A DNA stretch of 64,000 bases from Salinarimonas rosea DSM 21201. Lineage in GTDB: Bacteria > Pseudomonadota > Alphaproteobacteria > Rhizobiales > Beijerinckiaceae. Position 1 is the first letter of the stretch. Each line of letters opens with the position of its first letter. The stretch lies in the NCBI RefSeq assembly GCF_000429045.1, contig NZ_AUBC01000011.1:124001-188000 (forward strand), given 5' to 3'. Positions 1-9,415 of this stretch are shown piece by piece. Both the position numbers and the translations under genes were made by a program. A model generated the notes under the pieces. The model did not search any database, had not been told where the DNA came from, and saw only the letters and a list, made by a program, of their open reading frames with translations.

Positions 1-35
1 TCCGCGAGGCGCTCGGCCGGATCTCGCAGGCGCGC

Positions 36-872
36 ATGCGGCTGACCGACGCGGTGGTGATCGCCGCGGCGGCGCTCTTGCTGATGAAGGCCGCCGCCTT
101 CGTCGCGCGCGAGCCGCAGCCCGCCGCGCCGCCTTTCGGCGCGGGCCCGAGCGTGGTGACGCCGCAGCCGGAGCTGCCGGCCTTCGCCCGCGTCCTCGCC
201 TTCGCCCGTTCGGAGACGCCGCCGCGAGAGGTGGTGACCACGGGCTCGAACCCGGAAGACGCCGAGCCGAGCGGGGACGGCACGGCGCCGGCCGAGGGCG
301 CACCGGCGGCGGCCGCCGGGAACGGCGGCCTCTCGCCGGACCTGCTGCCGGACCTGCGCAGCCCCGCGACCTCGTCCGAGGACATGCTGCGCGCGCGCAT
401 GGCCGAGCAGCGGGCGGAGCTCGACCGCCGCTTGCGCGAGCTCGACATGCGCGAGGAGCTCGTCGCGGCCGCCGAGGCCCGGCTCGAGGAGCGCGTCGCG
501 GGCGCTCCCGCGGGTTCGCCCGCGCCGGCCGCCGCGGCCGCCGCCGGCGCGACGCGCGAGGCGGAGGACCCGGCGAACGCCGAGGCCATGCGGCGGCTCG
601 TGTCGATGTACGAAGCGATGCGCCCCAAGGATGCCGCGCGGGTATTCGAGCGGCTCGCGCTCGAGGTACTGGTGCCGCTGGCCGAGGACATCAGCCCGCG
701 CCGGATGGCGGAGGTGATGGCGCAGATGTCGCCCGAGGCGGCCGAGCGCCTGACGATCGCGCTGGCCATGCGCGCCCGCGGCTCGGCGCTCGCCGGCGCG
801 CGCCAGCCGGCGAGCACGAACGCGCTCCCGCCCACCGAGCTGCCGGCGATCGCGCTGCCGCCGCGCCCGTGA
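36..872 (+). CDS. MotE-like flagellar protein with MgtE-N-type C-terminal domain
   Basis: 278 residues. A hydrophobic N-terminal segment (about residues 5-23) is followed by an Ala/Pro-rich stretch to about 110, a charged coiled coil (about 118-152) and a helical C-terminal domain (about 185-250) with MRPKDAARVFERL and MSPEAAERLTIAL. This order matches MotE proteins of Rhizobiales, which have a membrane-anchored coiled coil and an MgtE-N/FliG-like domain and act in flagellar motor assembly. The frame stays open upstream to the window edge, so the start could lie earlier, but the ATG at 36 gives a typical signal/anchor start. Function is inferred from architecture only. Confidence 0.68.
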   Translation: MRLTDAVVIAAAALLLMKAAAFVAREPQPAAPPFGAGPSVVTPQPELPAFARVLAFARSETPPREVVTTGSNPEDAEPSGDGTAPAEGAPAAAAGNGGLSPDLLPDLRSPATSSEDMLRARMAEQRAELDRRLRELDMREELVAAAEARLEERVAGAPAGSPAPAAAAAAGATREAEDPANAEAMRRLVSMYEAMRPKDAARVFERLALEVLVPLAEDISPRRMAEVMAQMSPEAAERLTIALAMRARGSALAGARQPASTNALPPTELPAIALPPRP

Positions 873-960
873 GCCGCACGAGTGGCGGCCCGCTCGGCTG
901 GCGTGCCGCGCCCGCCGCGCCTAAGGTCGCGGCACGACGACGAACGGAGCGCACGAGAGC

Positions 961-1458
961 ATGACGAGACGCGCGGACGCGGCCGACGACGACGGGAGCA
1001 CGCGGGAGAGCGGGGCGGCCCGCCGGGATCCGGCTCCCGACGATCCGGCCTTCCGGCTCGAGACACAGGTCGGCCACCTGATCCGCCGCGTGCACCAGCG
1101 CAACACGGAGATCTTCAACACGGTGATGAGCCGCTTCTCGGTGACGCCGACGCAGTTCGCCGCCCTCGTCACCCTGCTCGAGCGCGGGGCCACCCCGCAG
1201 AACCAGCTCGGCCGGCTCACGGCGATGGACCCGGCGACGATCTTCGGCGTGGTCGGGCGCCTGATGAAGCGCGGCTTCGTGCGCCAGAGCCCCGTCTCGG
1301 CGGACGCGCGGCTCGTCGCGGTGAGCCTCACGCCGGAGGGCGAGCGCGCGGCGCGCGCCATGCGCGCCGTCGCCCAGGAGGTCTCGACACGCACGCTGGA
1401 GCCGCTGTCGGAGGAGGAGGCGCGCACCTTCCTCGCGTTCCTGCAGCGGCTCGGCTGA
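961..1458 (+). CDS. MarR family transcriptional regulator
   Basis: 165 residues. After a charged, disordered tail of about 35 residues comes a MarR winged helix: dimerisation helix near 40-60, the recognition region around residue 80 (NQLGRLTAMDPATIFGVVGR) and a wing with SADARLVAVSLTPEGE near 117-132. The Asp-Ala-Arg in the wing is the family's DxR DNA-contact motif. MarR proteins are usually ligand-responsive repressors. No obvious partner gene adjoins it: upstream is the flagellar gene and downstream is convergent gcrA, whose stop lies 9 bp away. The target is unknown. Confidence 0.85.
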   Translation: MTRRADAADDDGSTRESGAARRDPAPDDPAFRLETQVGHLIRRVHQRNTEIFNTVMSRFSVTPTQFAALVTLLERGATPQNQLGRLTAMDPATIFGVVGRLMKRGFVRQSPVSADARLVAVSLTPEGERAARAMRAVAQEVSTRTLEPLSEEEARTFLAFLQRLG

Positions 1459-1466
1459 GGCGCCCT

Positions 1467-2060
1467 TCAGCCGGCGAGTGCCTTGCGGTCGCGCCGGCGC
1501 TCGGCGGAGGGCTGGTAGGCGATCTGGGCGTGGTGGTCGCAATAGGGCATGCCCGTGTGCGAGCGGGCGCCGCAGAAGCGGAAGTCGGGCGAGCTCGGGT
1601 CGCCCATCGGCCACCGGCACATGCTCTCGCGCAGGTCCATGATCGTCACCCGCTCGGTCGGCGGCACCACGATCTCGCCCTTGGGCTGCGGCGCGGGGCG
1701 CGCGAAGGACGCGGGCAAAGGCTGCGGCTGCGGGCGCGGCTGCGCCGCCTGCGCGGCGGGCTCGCCCTCGGGCTCGACGGCCGCGGCCAGCGCGTTGGCG
1801 CCGACGCTGACGGGGCGCGAGGGCGCCGGCACCGGAGGCTCGGCCTCCGCGGCGGGCTTCTGGCGCTGCCGCGGCGGCGGCGCCTTCTCGGGCGCCTTGC
1901 CGCGGCCGGAGAGACCCAGCCTGTGGACCTTCCCGATCACGGCGTTGCGCGAGACGCCGCCGAGCTCGGCGGCGATGGTGCTCGCGCTGCGTCCCTCCTG
2001 CCAGAGCGTCTTGAGCCGCTCGACGCGCTCGTCGGTCCAGGTCGGGGTTGCATCCGTCAT
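1467..2060 (-). CDS. gcrA: GcrA cell cycle regulator
   Basis: 197 residues from the ATG at 2060, chosen because an AGGCGG ribosome site sits just upstream and the protein then begins MTDATPTWTDERVERLKTLW, the typical GcrA start. Residues 8-55 form the helix-turn-helix that reads CcrM-methylated GANTC sites. A Pro/Ala-rich linker follows. The C-terminal sigma70-binding domain carries CRWPMGDP, FCGA and MPYCDHH. GcrA is the alphaproteobacterial co-activator of S-phase genes with housekeeping sigma70. Its own upstream region holds four GANTC sites. Confidence 0.95.
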   Translation of the reverse strand: MTDATPTWTDERVERLKTLWQEGRSASTIAAELGGVSRNAVIGKVHRLGLSGRGKAPEKAPPPRQRQKPAAEAEPPVPAPSRPVSVGANALAAAVEPEGEPAAQAAQPRPQPQPLPASFARPAPQPKGEIVVPPTERVTIMDLRESMCRWPMGDPSSPDFRFCGARSHTGMPYCDHHAQIAYQPSAERRRDRKALAG

Positions 2061-2367
2061 CGCCGCCTCCTCGCGGGCGCTGGTCTCGCAGAATCCCTCT
2101 CCGCTCGCGGACGATCGATTTCTCGACCGCGTGCCCGTCGCGCGCAGATGGTTATGAAGAGTGCCGCACCAGATGTCGTATTCGACGGAAGCGAACGTAC
2201 TAGATGCGTTGACTCGGGCGCAAGAGTCGGGGCAGCCGCCCGCTGTGGACGGCTCCTCGTTTTCCCCAGGCAATGCATGCGGGATGATGTGGGATGCGGC
2301 GATCCGACTCAGGTCGCGCGTCGGGGCGCGCCGGGCCGGCGAGGAGGCCGGGGCGCTGCGGGCGGGA
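2061..2367. promoter_or_regulatory. gcrA upstream region with four GANTC (CcrM) sites
   Basis: A 307-bp stretch without a credible gene. It contains GAATC at 2091-2095, GACTC at 2211-2215, GAGTC at 2224-2228 and GACTC at 2306-2310. By base composition fewer than one would be expected. In Alphaproteobacteria these are CcrM methylation sites read by GcrA, so the cluster suggests methylation-dependent control of gcrA. I did not find a convincing -35/-10 pair. Confidence 0.5.
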
Positions 2368-2529
2368 TCACTTGTTGAGCATCATGATGAGCGCGAAGCC
2401 GACCTCGTGGCCGGGCGTCTCGTGCGGCGTCGGCGCGCTCGCGGCCATGACCCCGATGCCGCCCACGAGCCCGACCATGGTCGAGACGTAGAAGCTGGCG
2501 GCGACGAGGGCGAGCGGGCGCTTGAACAT
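2368..2529 (-). CDS. small single-span membrane protein
   Basis: 53 residues from the ATG at 2529, preceded by a clear GGAGGT ribosome site; the longer reading from 2571 is not needed. It starts MFKRPLALVAASFYVSTMVG and has one hydrophobic helix of about 20-25 residues, then a His/Pro-containing stretch and a second short hydrophobic patch ending MMLNK. I do not recognise the family. It stands alone between chrA and gcrA. Confidence 0.55.
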   Translation of the reverse strand: MFKRPLALVAASFYVSTMVGLVGGIGVMAASAPTPHETPGHEVGFALIMMLNK

Positions 2530-2627
2530 GACGGGACCTCCTTGAACGAGGTCCTGTCTAGGGGATCGCACCGGAACCGCGCCCGAACGGCCCGTTCAGC
2601 TCCGCTTCATCTGCGCGGGCGCGGGCG

Positions 2628-4043
2628 TCAGCCGACGAGCCCGGCGAGGTGGAGGCCGACGCCCGCCGCCGCGGCGCCGGCGAGGACCGTCAGCATGCCC
2701 GCCTTCAGCGCGAAGACCGCGACGAGCGCGGCCGCCGACAGGAGCGCGGCCCAGGGGTCGAGGCTCGCCAGGACGGGAGCGTCGACGTCGAGCCCGTAGG
2801 CCTCGACGGGGACGGTCACGCGGAAGAGAACGTGGATCGAGAACCAGAGCGCGAGGTTGAGGATGACGCCGACCACCGCCGCCGTGATCGCCGAAAGCGC
2901 GCCCGCGAGCGGCCGGTTCTCGCGCAGCCGCTCGATGAACGGCGCGCCGAGGAAGATCCACAGGAAGCAGGGGGCGAAGGTCACCCAGGTGGCGAGGAGC
3001 CCGCCGAGCACGCCCGCGAGCACGGGATCGAGCGCGCCGGGGTCGCGGAAGGCGGCGAGGAAGCCGACGAACTGCAGCACCATGATCAGCGGCCCGGGCG
3101 TCGTCTCCGCCATGCCGAGGCCGTCCAGCATCTCGCCGGGCGCGAGCCAGCCGTAGGTCTCCACCGCCTGCTGCGCCACGTAGGCGAGGACGGCGTAGGC
3201 GCCGCCGAAGGTCACCATCGCCATCTGCGAGAAGAACAGCGCGATCTGCGTGAACGTGTCCGCCGGTCCGAGCACGAGGAGGAGCGCCGCGACGGGGACG
3301 AGCCACAGCGCGAGGCACACGCCCGCGGTGCGCAGGGTCGCGGCCCGGCTCGGGCGCGCGTGCGGCGGCAGGTCGTCGCCGACGAGCCAGTCGCCCGTCC
3401 CGCCGTCCGCGCCCTCGGGCCTGCGGTCGGGAGGGAGGAAGGCGGGGAGGCCGGCCCGCGCGCCGAGGAAGCCGATCACGCCCGCCCCGACCACGATGAT
3501 CGGAAACGGCACGCCGAAGAGGAAGATGCCGACGAAGGCCGCGCCGGCGAGCGCGAGCATCGCGCCGTTGCGCAGCGCCCGCCCCGACAGGCGCACCAGC
3601 GCCTGGAGCACGATGGCGAGGACCGCCGCCTTCAGCCCGAAGAACAGCGCCGCGACGAAGCCCACATTGCCGTAGAGCGCATAGACGATCGACAGCGCCA
3701 TGATCGACACGGCGCCGGGCAGGACGAAGAGCAGGCCGGCCATCGCGCCGCCCAGCGTGCGGTGCGTGAGCCAGCCGAGATAGGTCGCGAGCTGCTGCGC
3801 CTCCGGGCCGGGCAGCAGCATGCAGTAGTTCAGGGCGTGCAGGAAGCGGCTCTCGGAGACCCAGCGCTTCTCCTCGACGACGATGCGGTGCATCACCGCG
3901 ATCTGCCCCGCCGGCCCGCCGAAGGAGAGGGCGGCGACGCGGGACCACACGCGCAGCGCCTCGCCCAGCGTGGGGTGCGCGCGCCCCGGCGGTGAAGGCG
4001 GCCCGGCCGTCTCCGGCACGGTCTTCGCTGTGGCCTCGTCCAT
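2628..4043 (-). CDS. chrA: chromate efflux transporter, long-chain ChrA
   Basis: 471 residues with two homologous CHR domains (about 25-200 and 265-450), as in long-chain ChrA. The first has WSRVAALSFGGPAGQIAVMH and CMLLPGPEAQQLATYLGW; the second repeats the pattern with FFSQMAMVTFGGAYAVLAY and GLGMAETTPGPLIMVLQFVG. FGG and PGP are family signatures. There are about ten to twelve membrane segments. ChrA exports chromate and gives resistance; many chromosomal copies have not been tested. hisE ends about 30 bp upstream on the same strand. Confidence 0.93.
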   Translation of the reverse strand: MDEATAKTVPETAGPPSPPGRAHPTLGEALRVWSRVAALSFGGPAGQIAVMHRIVVEEKRWVSESRFLHALNYCMLLPGPEAQQLATYLGWLTHRTLGGAMAGLLFVLPGAVSIMALSIVYALYGNVGFVAALFFGLKAAVLAIVLQALVRLSGRALRNGAMLALAGAAFVGIFLFGVPFPIIVVGAGVIGFLGARAGLPAFLPPDRRPEGADGGTGDWLVGDDLPPHARPSRAATLRTAGVCLALWLVPVAALLLVLGPADTFTQIALFFSQMAMVTFGGAYAVLAYVAQQAVETYGWLAPGEMLDGLGMAETTPGPLIMVLQFVGFLAAFRDPGALDPVLAGVLGGLLATWVTFAPCFLWIFLGAPFIERLRENRPLAGALSAITAAVVGVILNLALWFSIHVLFRVTVPVEAYGLDVDAPVLASLDPWAALLSAAALVAVFALKAGMLTVLAGAAAAGVGLHLAGLVG

Positions 4044-4073
4044 GGGCGATCCTCGTCGCGGGGAAGCGCGCGG

Positions 4074-4424
4074 TCAGCGCGGGCCGGCGGCGACGGCGTC
4101 GCGGCGGCGGGAGGCCTTCGGCACCTTCGCGGCGATGCCGTAGAGCCGCTCGCGCCGCTCCATCTCCTCCCAGACCTGGCGCGGCTCGATGCCGGCGCCG
4201 GCCCAGAGCACGGCGAGATGATAGATCAGGTCCGCGCTCTCCGCGACGATGCGTTCGCGGTCGCCGGCCTGCGCGTCGAGCGCGGTCTCCACGGCCTCCT
4301 CGGCCAGCTTCTTGCCCAGCTTGGGCAGGCCTGCCGCGAGCAGGCGCGCGGTCCTGGAGGTGGCGACGTCCTCGTCGCGGGCGGCGAGGATCGCGCGATG
4401 GAGACGGTCGATGGCATCGCTCAT
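4074..4424 (-). CDS. hisE: phosphoribosyl-ATP diphosphatase HisE
   Basis: 116 residues from the ATG at 4424; an in-frame ATG at 4442 is an alternative. It hydrolyses phosphoribosyl-ATP to phosphoribosyl-AMP in the second step of histidine synthesis. The all-alpha MazG-like fold shows KKLAEEAVETALDAQ and ESADLIYHLAVLWAGAG, whose Glu and Asp residues bind the metal. The tail after about residue 95 is basic and longer than usual. It is separated from any other his genes and lies between kup and chrA. Confidence 0.92.
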   Translation of the reverse strand: MSDAIDRLHRAILAARDEDVATSRTARLLAAGLPKLGKKLAEEAVETALDAQAGDRERIVAESADLIYHLAVLWAGAGIEPRQVWEEMERRERLYGIAAKVPKASRRRDAVAAGPR

Positions 4425-4579
4425 GCCCCCCGCATCGGACATTCGCGTGACGCCGGGATGACAGGCGCCGCCGGCTCCCCTCCGGGGAGTTGTCCGCGCC
4501 GCCGGCCGGAGGGGCGAGCCGCACGAGGCGCGCCCGACGATTCGCCCCACGGGGGACGGCGGTGACGGCTGCCGCCGCC

Positions 4580-6514
4580 TCAGATCGTCACCTGCGTGCC
4601 GACCTCCACCACGCGCCCGGTCGGGATCTGGAAGAAGTCGGTGGCGTTCGACGCCGTCTTGGAGAGCCAGATGAACAGCTTGTCCTGCCAGCGCGGCATG
4701 CCGGACTGCGCGGCCGGGCGCAGCACGCGGCGCGAGAGGAAGAAGGAAGTGGCCATGATGTCGAACTTGAAGCCCTGCTTGCGCAGCGCCGTCAGCCCCT
4801 TGGGGATGTTCGGCGTCTCCATGTAGCCGTAGGTCATCAGCACCCGGTAGAAGCTCTCGCCGAGCGGCTCGACGCTGACGCGGTCCTCCTCGCCGACGCG
4901 CGGCGTGTCGGTCGCGCGCACGGTGAGGATGACGTTCTTCTCGTGCAGCACCTTGTTGTGCTTGAGGTTGTGCATCAGCGCGGTGGGGGTCGTCTCGGGG
5001 TCGGAGGTGAGGAACACCGCCATGCCGCGCACCCGGTGCGGCGGGCTCTTCTCCAGCATCGCGATGAGCTCCGCGAGCGGGATGTCGGTCTTGCGTGTCT
5101 TGGCGAAGAGGAGCCGCGAGCCGCGCAGCCAGGTCCACATGGTCAGGATCAGCGCGACCGCGAGCAGCACCGGCACGTAGCCGCCGGAGAACACCTTGAG
5201 AAGGGTCGAGCCGAAGAAGGCGAGGTCGATCACGAGGAACGGCGTCATGATCGCCACCGCCGCCACGAGCCCCCAGCGCCAGCCCTTCCAGATGACGAGG
5301 ATGGCGAGCAGCGCGTCCACCGTCATCGCGCCGAACACCGCGACCCCGTAGGCCGAGGCGAGCGCGGAGGACGACCCGAAGCCGATGACGAGCGCGATGA
5401 CGCCCGCGAGCAGCAGCCAGTTCACCCGCGGCATGTAGATCTGGCCCGAGTGCGCCTCGGACGTGAAGCGGATCTCGAGGCGCGGCAGGAGGCCGAGCTG
5501 CACCGCCTGGCGGGTCAGCGAGAAGGCGCCGGTGATCACCGCCTGGCTCGCGATGATGGTCGCGAGCGTGGCCAGCCCGACGAGCGGCAGCGTGGCCCAG
5601 TCCGGCACGAGATTGTAGAACGGGCTCTCGATCGTCTCCGGGTTCGAGAGCACGACGGCGCCCTGGCCGAAATAGTTCAGCGTCAGCGCCGGCAGCACCA
5701 TGGTGAGCCAGGCGGTGCGGATCGGGCCCCGCCCGAAATGGCCGAGGTCGGCGTAGAGCGCCTCCGCGCCGGTCACCGCGAGGCACACCGCACCGAGCAC
5801 GGCGACCGTCACGAACGGATGATCGATCAGGAAGCGCGCACCCCAGAGCGGGTTGATGGCCGCGAGCACGCCGGGATCGTCGAAGATGTGCCACAGGCCG
5901 GTCCCCGCGAGCACCGCGAACCACACGCACATCACCGGCCCGAAGAAGGTCGCCACCGAGCTCGTGCCCCGGCTCTGGACGGAGAACAGGAAGACGAGGA
6001 TGACGAGCGCGATCGGCACGACGTAATCGGCGCTGGCGGGGGCGGCGATCTTCAGGCCCTCCACCGCGGAGAGGACGGAGATCGCCGGCGTGATCATGGC
6101 GTCGCCGTAGAACAGGCCCGCGCCGACGGCGCCGAGCAGCAGCACCGCGAGGCGCCCGCGCCCGAGCGCGCGCATGGCGAGCGCGACGAGCGTGAGCGTG
6201 CCGCCCTCGCCGTTGTTGTCCGCGCGCAGCAGGATGAAGACGTATTTCAGGGTGACGACGAGGATCAGCGCCCAGAGCACGAGCGAGAGCACGCCGAGCA
6301 CGATGTCGCGGGTGATCGGCCCGCCGGCCGAGGCGGCGATGATCGACTCGCGCAGCGCGTAGAGCGGGCTCGTGCCGATGTCGCCGTAGACGACGCCCAC
6401 CGAGCCGATGGTCAGCGTCCAGAAGCCGGCCTTCCGGTGGGCTTCCGGCAGCGCGGACTCGGCCGTGGCGGGAGAATCGGGATGCCCGTTCGTCAGGGCG
6501 TTCGGCTGTGACAT
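4580..6514 (-). CDS. kup: KUP/HAK/KT-type potassium transporter
   Basis: 644 residues from the ATG at 6514. Kup carries potassium (and caesium) into the cell in symport with protons. Signatures include [20 protein letters not shown] near residue 29-48, a further GxxNxGEGGT-like region ([20 protein letters not shown]) and about twelve membrane helices to residue 440, followed by the cytosolic C-terminal domain. Length is normal for the family. The ORF could extend to 6613, but the added residues are basic and unlike Kup. No regulator is visible. Confidence 0.95.
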   Translation of the reverse strand: MSQPNALTNGHPDSPATAESALPEAHRKAGFWTLTIGSVGVVYGDIGTSPLYALRESIIAASAGGPITRDIVLGVLSLVLWALILVVTLKYVFILLRADNNGEGGTLTLVALAMRALGRGRLAVLLLGAVGAGLFYGDAMITPAISVLSAVEGLKIAAPASADYVVPIALVILVFLFSVQSRGTSSVATFFGPVMCVWFAVLAGTGLWHIFDDPGVLAAINPLWGARFLIDHPFVTVAVLGAVCLAVTGAEALYADLGHFGRGPIRTAWLTMVLPALTLNYFGQGAVVLSNPETIESPFYNLVPDWATLPLVGLATLATIIASQAVITGAFSLTRQAVQLGLLPRLEIRFTSEAHSGQIYMPRVNWLLLAGVIALVIGFGSSSALASAYGVAVFGAMTVDALLAILVIWKGWRWGLVAAVAIMTPFLVIDLAFFGSTLLKVFSGGYVPVLLAVALILTMWTWLRGSRLLFAKTRKTDIPLAELIAMLEKSPPHRVRGMAVFLTSDPETTPTALMHNLKHNKVLHEKNVILTVRATDTPRVGEEDRVSVEPLGESFYRVLMTYGYMETPNIPKGLTALRKQGFKFDIMATSFFLSRRVLRPAAQSGMPRWQDKLFIWLSKTASNATDFFQIPTGRVVEVGTQVTI

Positions 6515-6712
6515 GGGATCTGGTCGGTTCTGTTCCGGGCCGCGCCCCCGCGATCGTCGTTCGCGTGCCTGCGGGTCGCGTTCGCCCATGCGAAAGCCGC
6601 GCCGATCGGACACCTCGGCGTCGGGCGGCGGCGTCGAGCGGCGCGGTCTCTAGCACGTTCCGCAGCGCAGCGAAACAGGGGCACCCGCGACCGAGTGCGC
6701 GGCGCGCACGCC

Positions 6713-7591
6713 TCAGCCCTGCGTGGTACGCTCGCGGATCAGTCCCTCCTGCGCCACGGACGCGACGAGGCGGCCGTCGCGGGTGAAGATCGACCCGCGC
6801 GAGAAGCCCCGCGCACCCGAGGCGGAGGGGCTCTCCTGGGCGTAGAGCAGCCATTCGTCGGCGCGGAAGGGACGATGGAGCCACAGGGCGTGATCGAGCG
6901 AGGCGGCCTGGATCGTGCGCTGGAAGACGCTGCGGCCGTGCGGGATGAGCGAGGAATCGAGCAGCGTCATGTCGGACGCGTAGGCGAGGGCGCAGTCGTG
7001 GATCGCCTGCTCGTCGGGCAGGCGTCCGGTCGTGCGGATCCAGACGTGGAAGCGTGCCGGCAGCGGCTCCGAGCCCGGGTCGCGGGGCAGGTAGCGCTCG
7101 AGCTCGACGGGGCGCAGCTCGATCGGCCGCTCGCGCTCGAAATAGGCCCGCGCTGCCGGGTCCATCAGCGGCATGACGCGCGCGCGCAGCTCGTCCTCGC
7201 CGGGGAGGTCCTCCGGAGCCGGGACGTCGGGCATCGCGGCCGCGTGGTCGAGCCCGTCCTCGCGGAGCTGGAAGGAGGCCGACATCGAGAAGATCGCCCG
7301 CCCGTGCTGGATCGCGACCACGCGCCGCGTGGCGAAGGACTTGCCGTCGCGGATCGGGTCGACCTCGTAGACGATCGGCGCCTTCGGGTCTCCCGGCAGA
7401 AGGAAGTACGCGTGGAGCGAGTGCGCCTGGCGGCCCTCGACGGTGCGGGTCGCCGCCACGAGGGCCTGGCCGATCACCTGCCCGCCGAACACGCGCTGCC
7501 AGCCCACGTTGGGGCTGCGGCCTCGGAACAGGTTGGTCTCCAGCCGCTCCAGGTCGAGAATCGCGAGCAGCTCTTCGACGGCGCGCGCCAT
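6713..7591 (-). CDS. tesB: acyl-CoA thioesterase II
   Basis: 292 residues forming two hotdog domains. The N-terminal half has LFRGRSPNVGWQRVFGGQVIGQAL and HSLHAYFLLPGDP; the C-terminal half has ASDMTLLDSSL and ASLDHALWLHRPFRADEWLLY, where the Asp of the SLDHA motif is catalytic. It hydrolyses medium- and long-chain acyl-CoA to the free acid and CoA. Length matches E. coli TesB. It is divergent from the UbiH-type gene across 102 bp. Confidence 0.93.
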   Translation of the reverse strand: MARAVEELLAILDLERLETNLFRGRSPNVGWQRVFGGQVIGQALVAATRTVEGRQAHSLHAYFLLPGDPKAPIVYEVDPIRDGKSFATRRVVAIQHGRAIFSMSASFQLREDGLDHAAAMPDVPAPEDLPGEDELRARVMPLMDPAARAYFERERPIELRPVELERYLPRDPGSEPLPARFHVWIRTTGRLPDEQAIHDCALAYASDMTLLDSSLIPHGRSVFQRTIQAASLDHALWLHRPFRADEWLLYAQESPSASGARGFSRGSIFTRDGRLVASVAQEGLIRERTTQG

Positions 7592-7693
7592 GTGCTAGAT
7601 ACCTCCGTGCCGGGTCGGGGCATGTGAGCCGCCTCCGCCCGGCGGGTCAAGCGCGCGGATGCGCGTGCGGTTTCGCGTTCGATGGAGGCGACG

Positions 7694-9031
7694 ATGACGG
7701 GTCCGGCGGGACGGGGGCAGAGCTGGCGGATCGTGGTGGCGGGGGGCGGCATCGTCGGCCTCGCCCTGGCGCTGGCGCTCAGGCGCGCGGCGCCGCGCGC
7801 GATCGAGGTGACGCTCGCCGACCCCGCGCTCGCCCGCGACCCCGACGGCGACCGCCGCGCCTACGCCGTCTCCGCGGCGAGCCGGCGCATGCTCTCGGCC
7901 CTCGACGTCTGGGCGGGGATCGCCGGCCGGGCGCAGGAGATGCGCGAGATGGTGATCACCGACAGCCATCTCGCCGACCCGGTGCGGCCGGTGTTCCTGG
8001 AGTTCGGCGGGGACGGGGAGCGACGGGACGACGAGGGCGGCGCGGCGGAGCATGGCGCGCCCGACGAGCCCTCCTCCGAGCCCTTCGCCGAGCCTTTCGC
8101 CGAGCCCTTCGCCCACATGGTCGAGAGCGCCGTCCTCGTGCGCGCGCTCCGCGACACCTGCCGGGAGGCGGGTGTCGAGATGCTGGAGGCCGGCGTGCGC
8201 CGCGCGACGCCGGATGCCGACGGCGCCGGCGTCTCGGTGCGGCTGACGGACGGGAGCACGCGCGAGGCTCATCTCGTCTGCGCCGCGGACGGCAAGCGCT
8301 CGCGCCTGCGCGAGGGCGCCGGCATCGGCTGGAGCGGCTGGGACTATCCGCAGTCGGGCCTGTCCGCGATCGTCGGCCACGCCCGCGACCACGAGGGGAG
8401 GGCGATCCAGCACTTCCTGCCCTCGGGCCCCTTCGCCATGCTGCCGTTGACGCCCGGCGGCTCACTCGGGCACCGCTCGGCCATCGTCTGGTCCGAGCGG
8501 AAGACGAACGTGCCGCACATGCTGGCGCTCGACGAGGACATGCTGCTCGAGGAGATCGAGCGCCGCTTCGGGCTCGAGCTCGGGGCGATCGCGCTGGAGA
8601 CGCCGATCCAGGCCTTCCCGCTCGAGTTCGGCCTCGCCCGCGCCTTCGTCGCGCAGCGGCTCGCGCTCCTCGGCGACGCCGCCCACGTGATCCATCCGAT
8701 CGCCGGGCAGGGCGTCAACCTCGGCCTGAAGGACGCGGCCGTGCTCGCCGAGCGGATCGTGTCCGCGGTGCGGCTCGGCATGGATCTGGGGGCGGCGGAC
8801 GTGCTCGAGGACTACCAGCGCGCGCGCCGCGCCGACACGGTGGCGATGGGCCTCGCCACCGACGCGCTCAACCGCCTGTTCTCCAACGACGTGGCGCCCG
8901 TGCGCATGCTGCGCGACCTCGGGCTCGGGCTCGTGAACCGCATGCCGGCGGCCAAGCGCTTCTTCATGCGCGAGGCGGCGGGCGTGCCGGGGCAGGGCGG
9001 CGCGCGGCTGCTGCGGGGAGAGGCGTTGTGA
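7694..9031 (+). CDS. UbiH/UbiF/VisC-family FAD-dependent monooxygenase (ubiquinone hydroxylase)
   Basis: 445 residues from the ATG at 7694, chosen because GGAGG lies 5 bp upstream; the ATG at 7682 is in frame. The Rossmann FAD motif GGGIVGLALALAL lies near residue 14, and the second FAD motif LLGDAAHVIHPIAGQGVNLG near residue 325. It probably hydroxylates the quinone ring during ubiquinone synthesis; which position cannot be told. An unusual acidic insert near residues 100-140 contains a threefold EPFA repeat encoded by three 12-bp units (8078-8113). Confidence 0.85.
   Translation: MTGPAGRGQSWRIVVAGGGIVGLALALALRRAAPRAIEVTLADPALARDPDGDRRAYAVSAASRRMLSALDVWAGIAGRAQEMREMVITDSHLADPVRPVFLEFGGDGERRDDEGGAAEHGAPDEPSSEPFAEPFAEPFAHMVESAVLVRALRDTCREAGVEMLEAGVRRATPDADGAGVSVRLTDGSTREAHLVCAADGKRSRLREGAGIGWSGWDYPQSGLSAIVGHARDHEGRAIQHFLPSGPFAMLPLTPGGSLGHRSAIVWSERKTNVPHMLALDEDMLLEEIERRFGLELGAIALETPIQAFPLEFGLARAFVAQRLALLGDAAHVIHPIAGQGVNLGLKDAAVLAERIVSAVRLGMDLGAADVLEDYQRARRADTVAMGLATDALNRLFSNDVAPVRMLRDLGLGLVNRMPAAKRFFMREAAGVPGQGGARLLRGEAL
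8078..8113 (+). repeat. 12-bp x3 in-frame tandem repeat in the UbiH-type gene
   Basis: Three consecutive copies of GAGCCCTTCGCC, the middle one with a single C-to-T change, encode Glu-Pro-Phe-Ala three times. They lie in an acidic low-complexity insert that ordinary UbiH proteins do not need. The unit length keeps the frame. Confidence 0.8.
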
Positions 9032-9130
9032 ACGTGCTCTGGTGTCCTGCCACATCCGGCGCACGTGCGAGCGCCGATGCCGACGCCGTCGGAGGCGCCT
9101 GAACTCGGTCGTGCGGTGCCGTCGACCGGA

Positions 9131-9406
9131 GGCGACGAGCTTGTCGTCGAACGTGGCGAAGCCGTCACCGCCGGTGCTTTTCGCAACGTGGAGAGCGTCT
9201 GCGAGATCCATCCCGGCTTCGGCGAGGCGCAGGCACTCGGCCACTGCGTCCTCGTCTTCCATGAGCACGTTCGAAAGCCCTGCGAGCGCTCGAAGCGCAT
9301 TGCAGATTTGCCGGCGCTCGAAGCCGTAGGCCTGCTTCAAGACCCGAGCCGTCTCCAGCAGCACGGTCACGGGTACGAACACGGCCTCGTTCGGGTGCGT
9401 CCGCAC
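9131..9406 (-). pseudogene. truncated PIN-domain (VapC-like) toxin remnant
   Basis: About 92 codons of recognisable PIN domain: FVPVTVLLETARVLKQAYGF carries the conserved Glu, and LADALHVAKS...FATFDDKL carries the later acidic residues. The first beta strand with the essential first Asp (normally near residue 5) is missing, and there is no stop where the domain should end, so the frame runs on into the antisense of the neighbouring gene. The reading frame follows, in frame, the stop codon of the DUF853 gene at 9416. No antitoxin gene is left. This looks like the remains of a vapBC module. Confidence 0.6.
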
Positions 9407-9415
9407 AAGCCTCCC

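Noticed and set aside
36-872. Possible end of an upstream gene in the first 45 bases
   Set aside because: A second frame runs to a stop at 43-45, but about 14 codons are too few to identify a product.
4490-6511. A 673-codon open frame antisense to kup
   Set aside because: A His/Arg/Glu-rich shadow frame without motifs; Kup is well supported on the minus strand.
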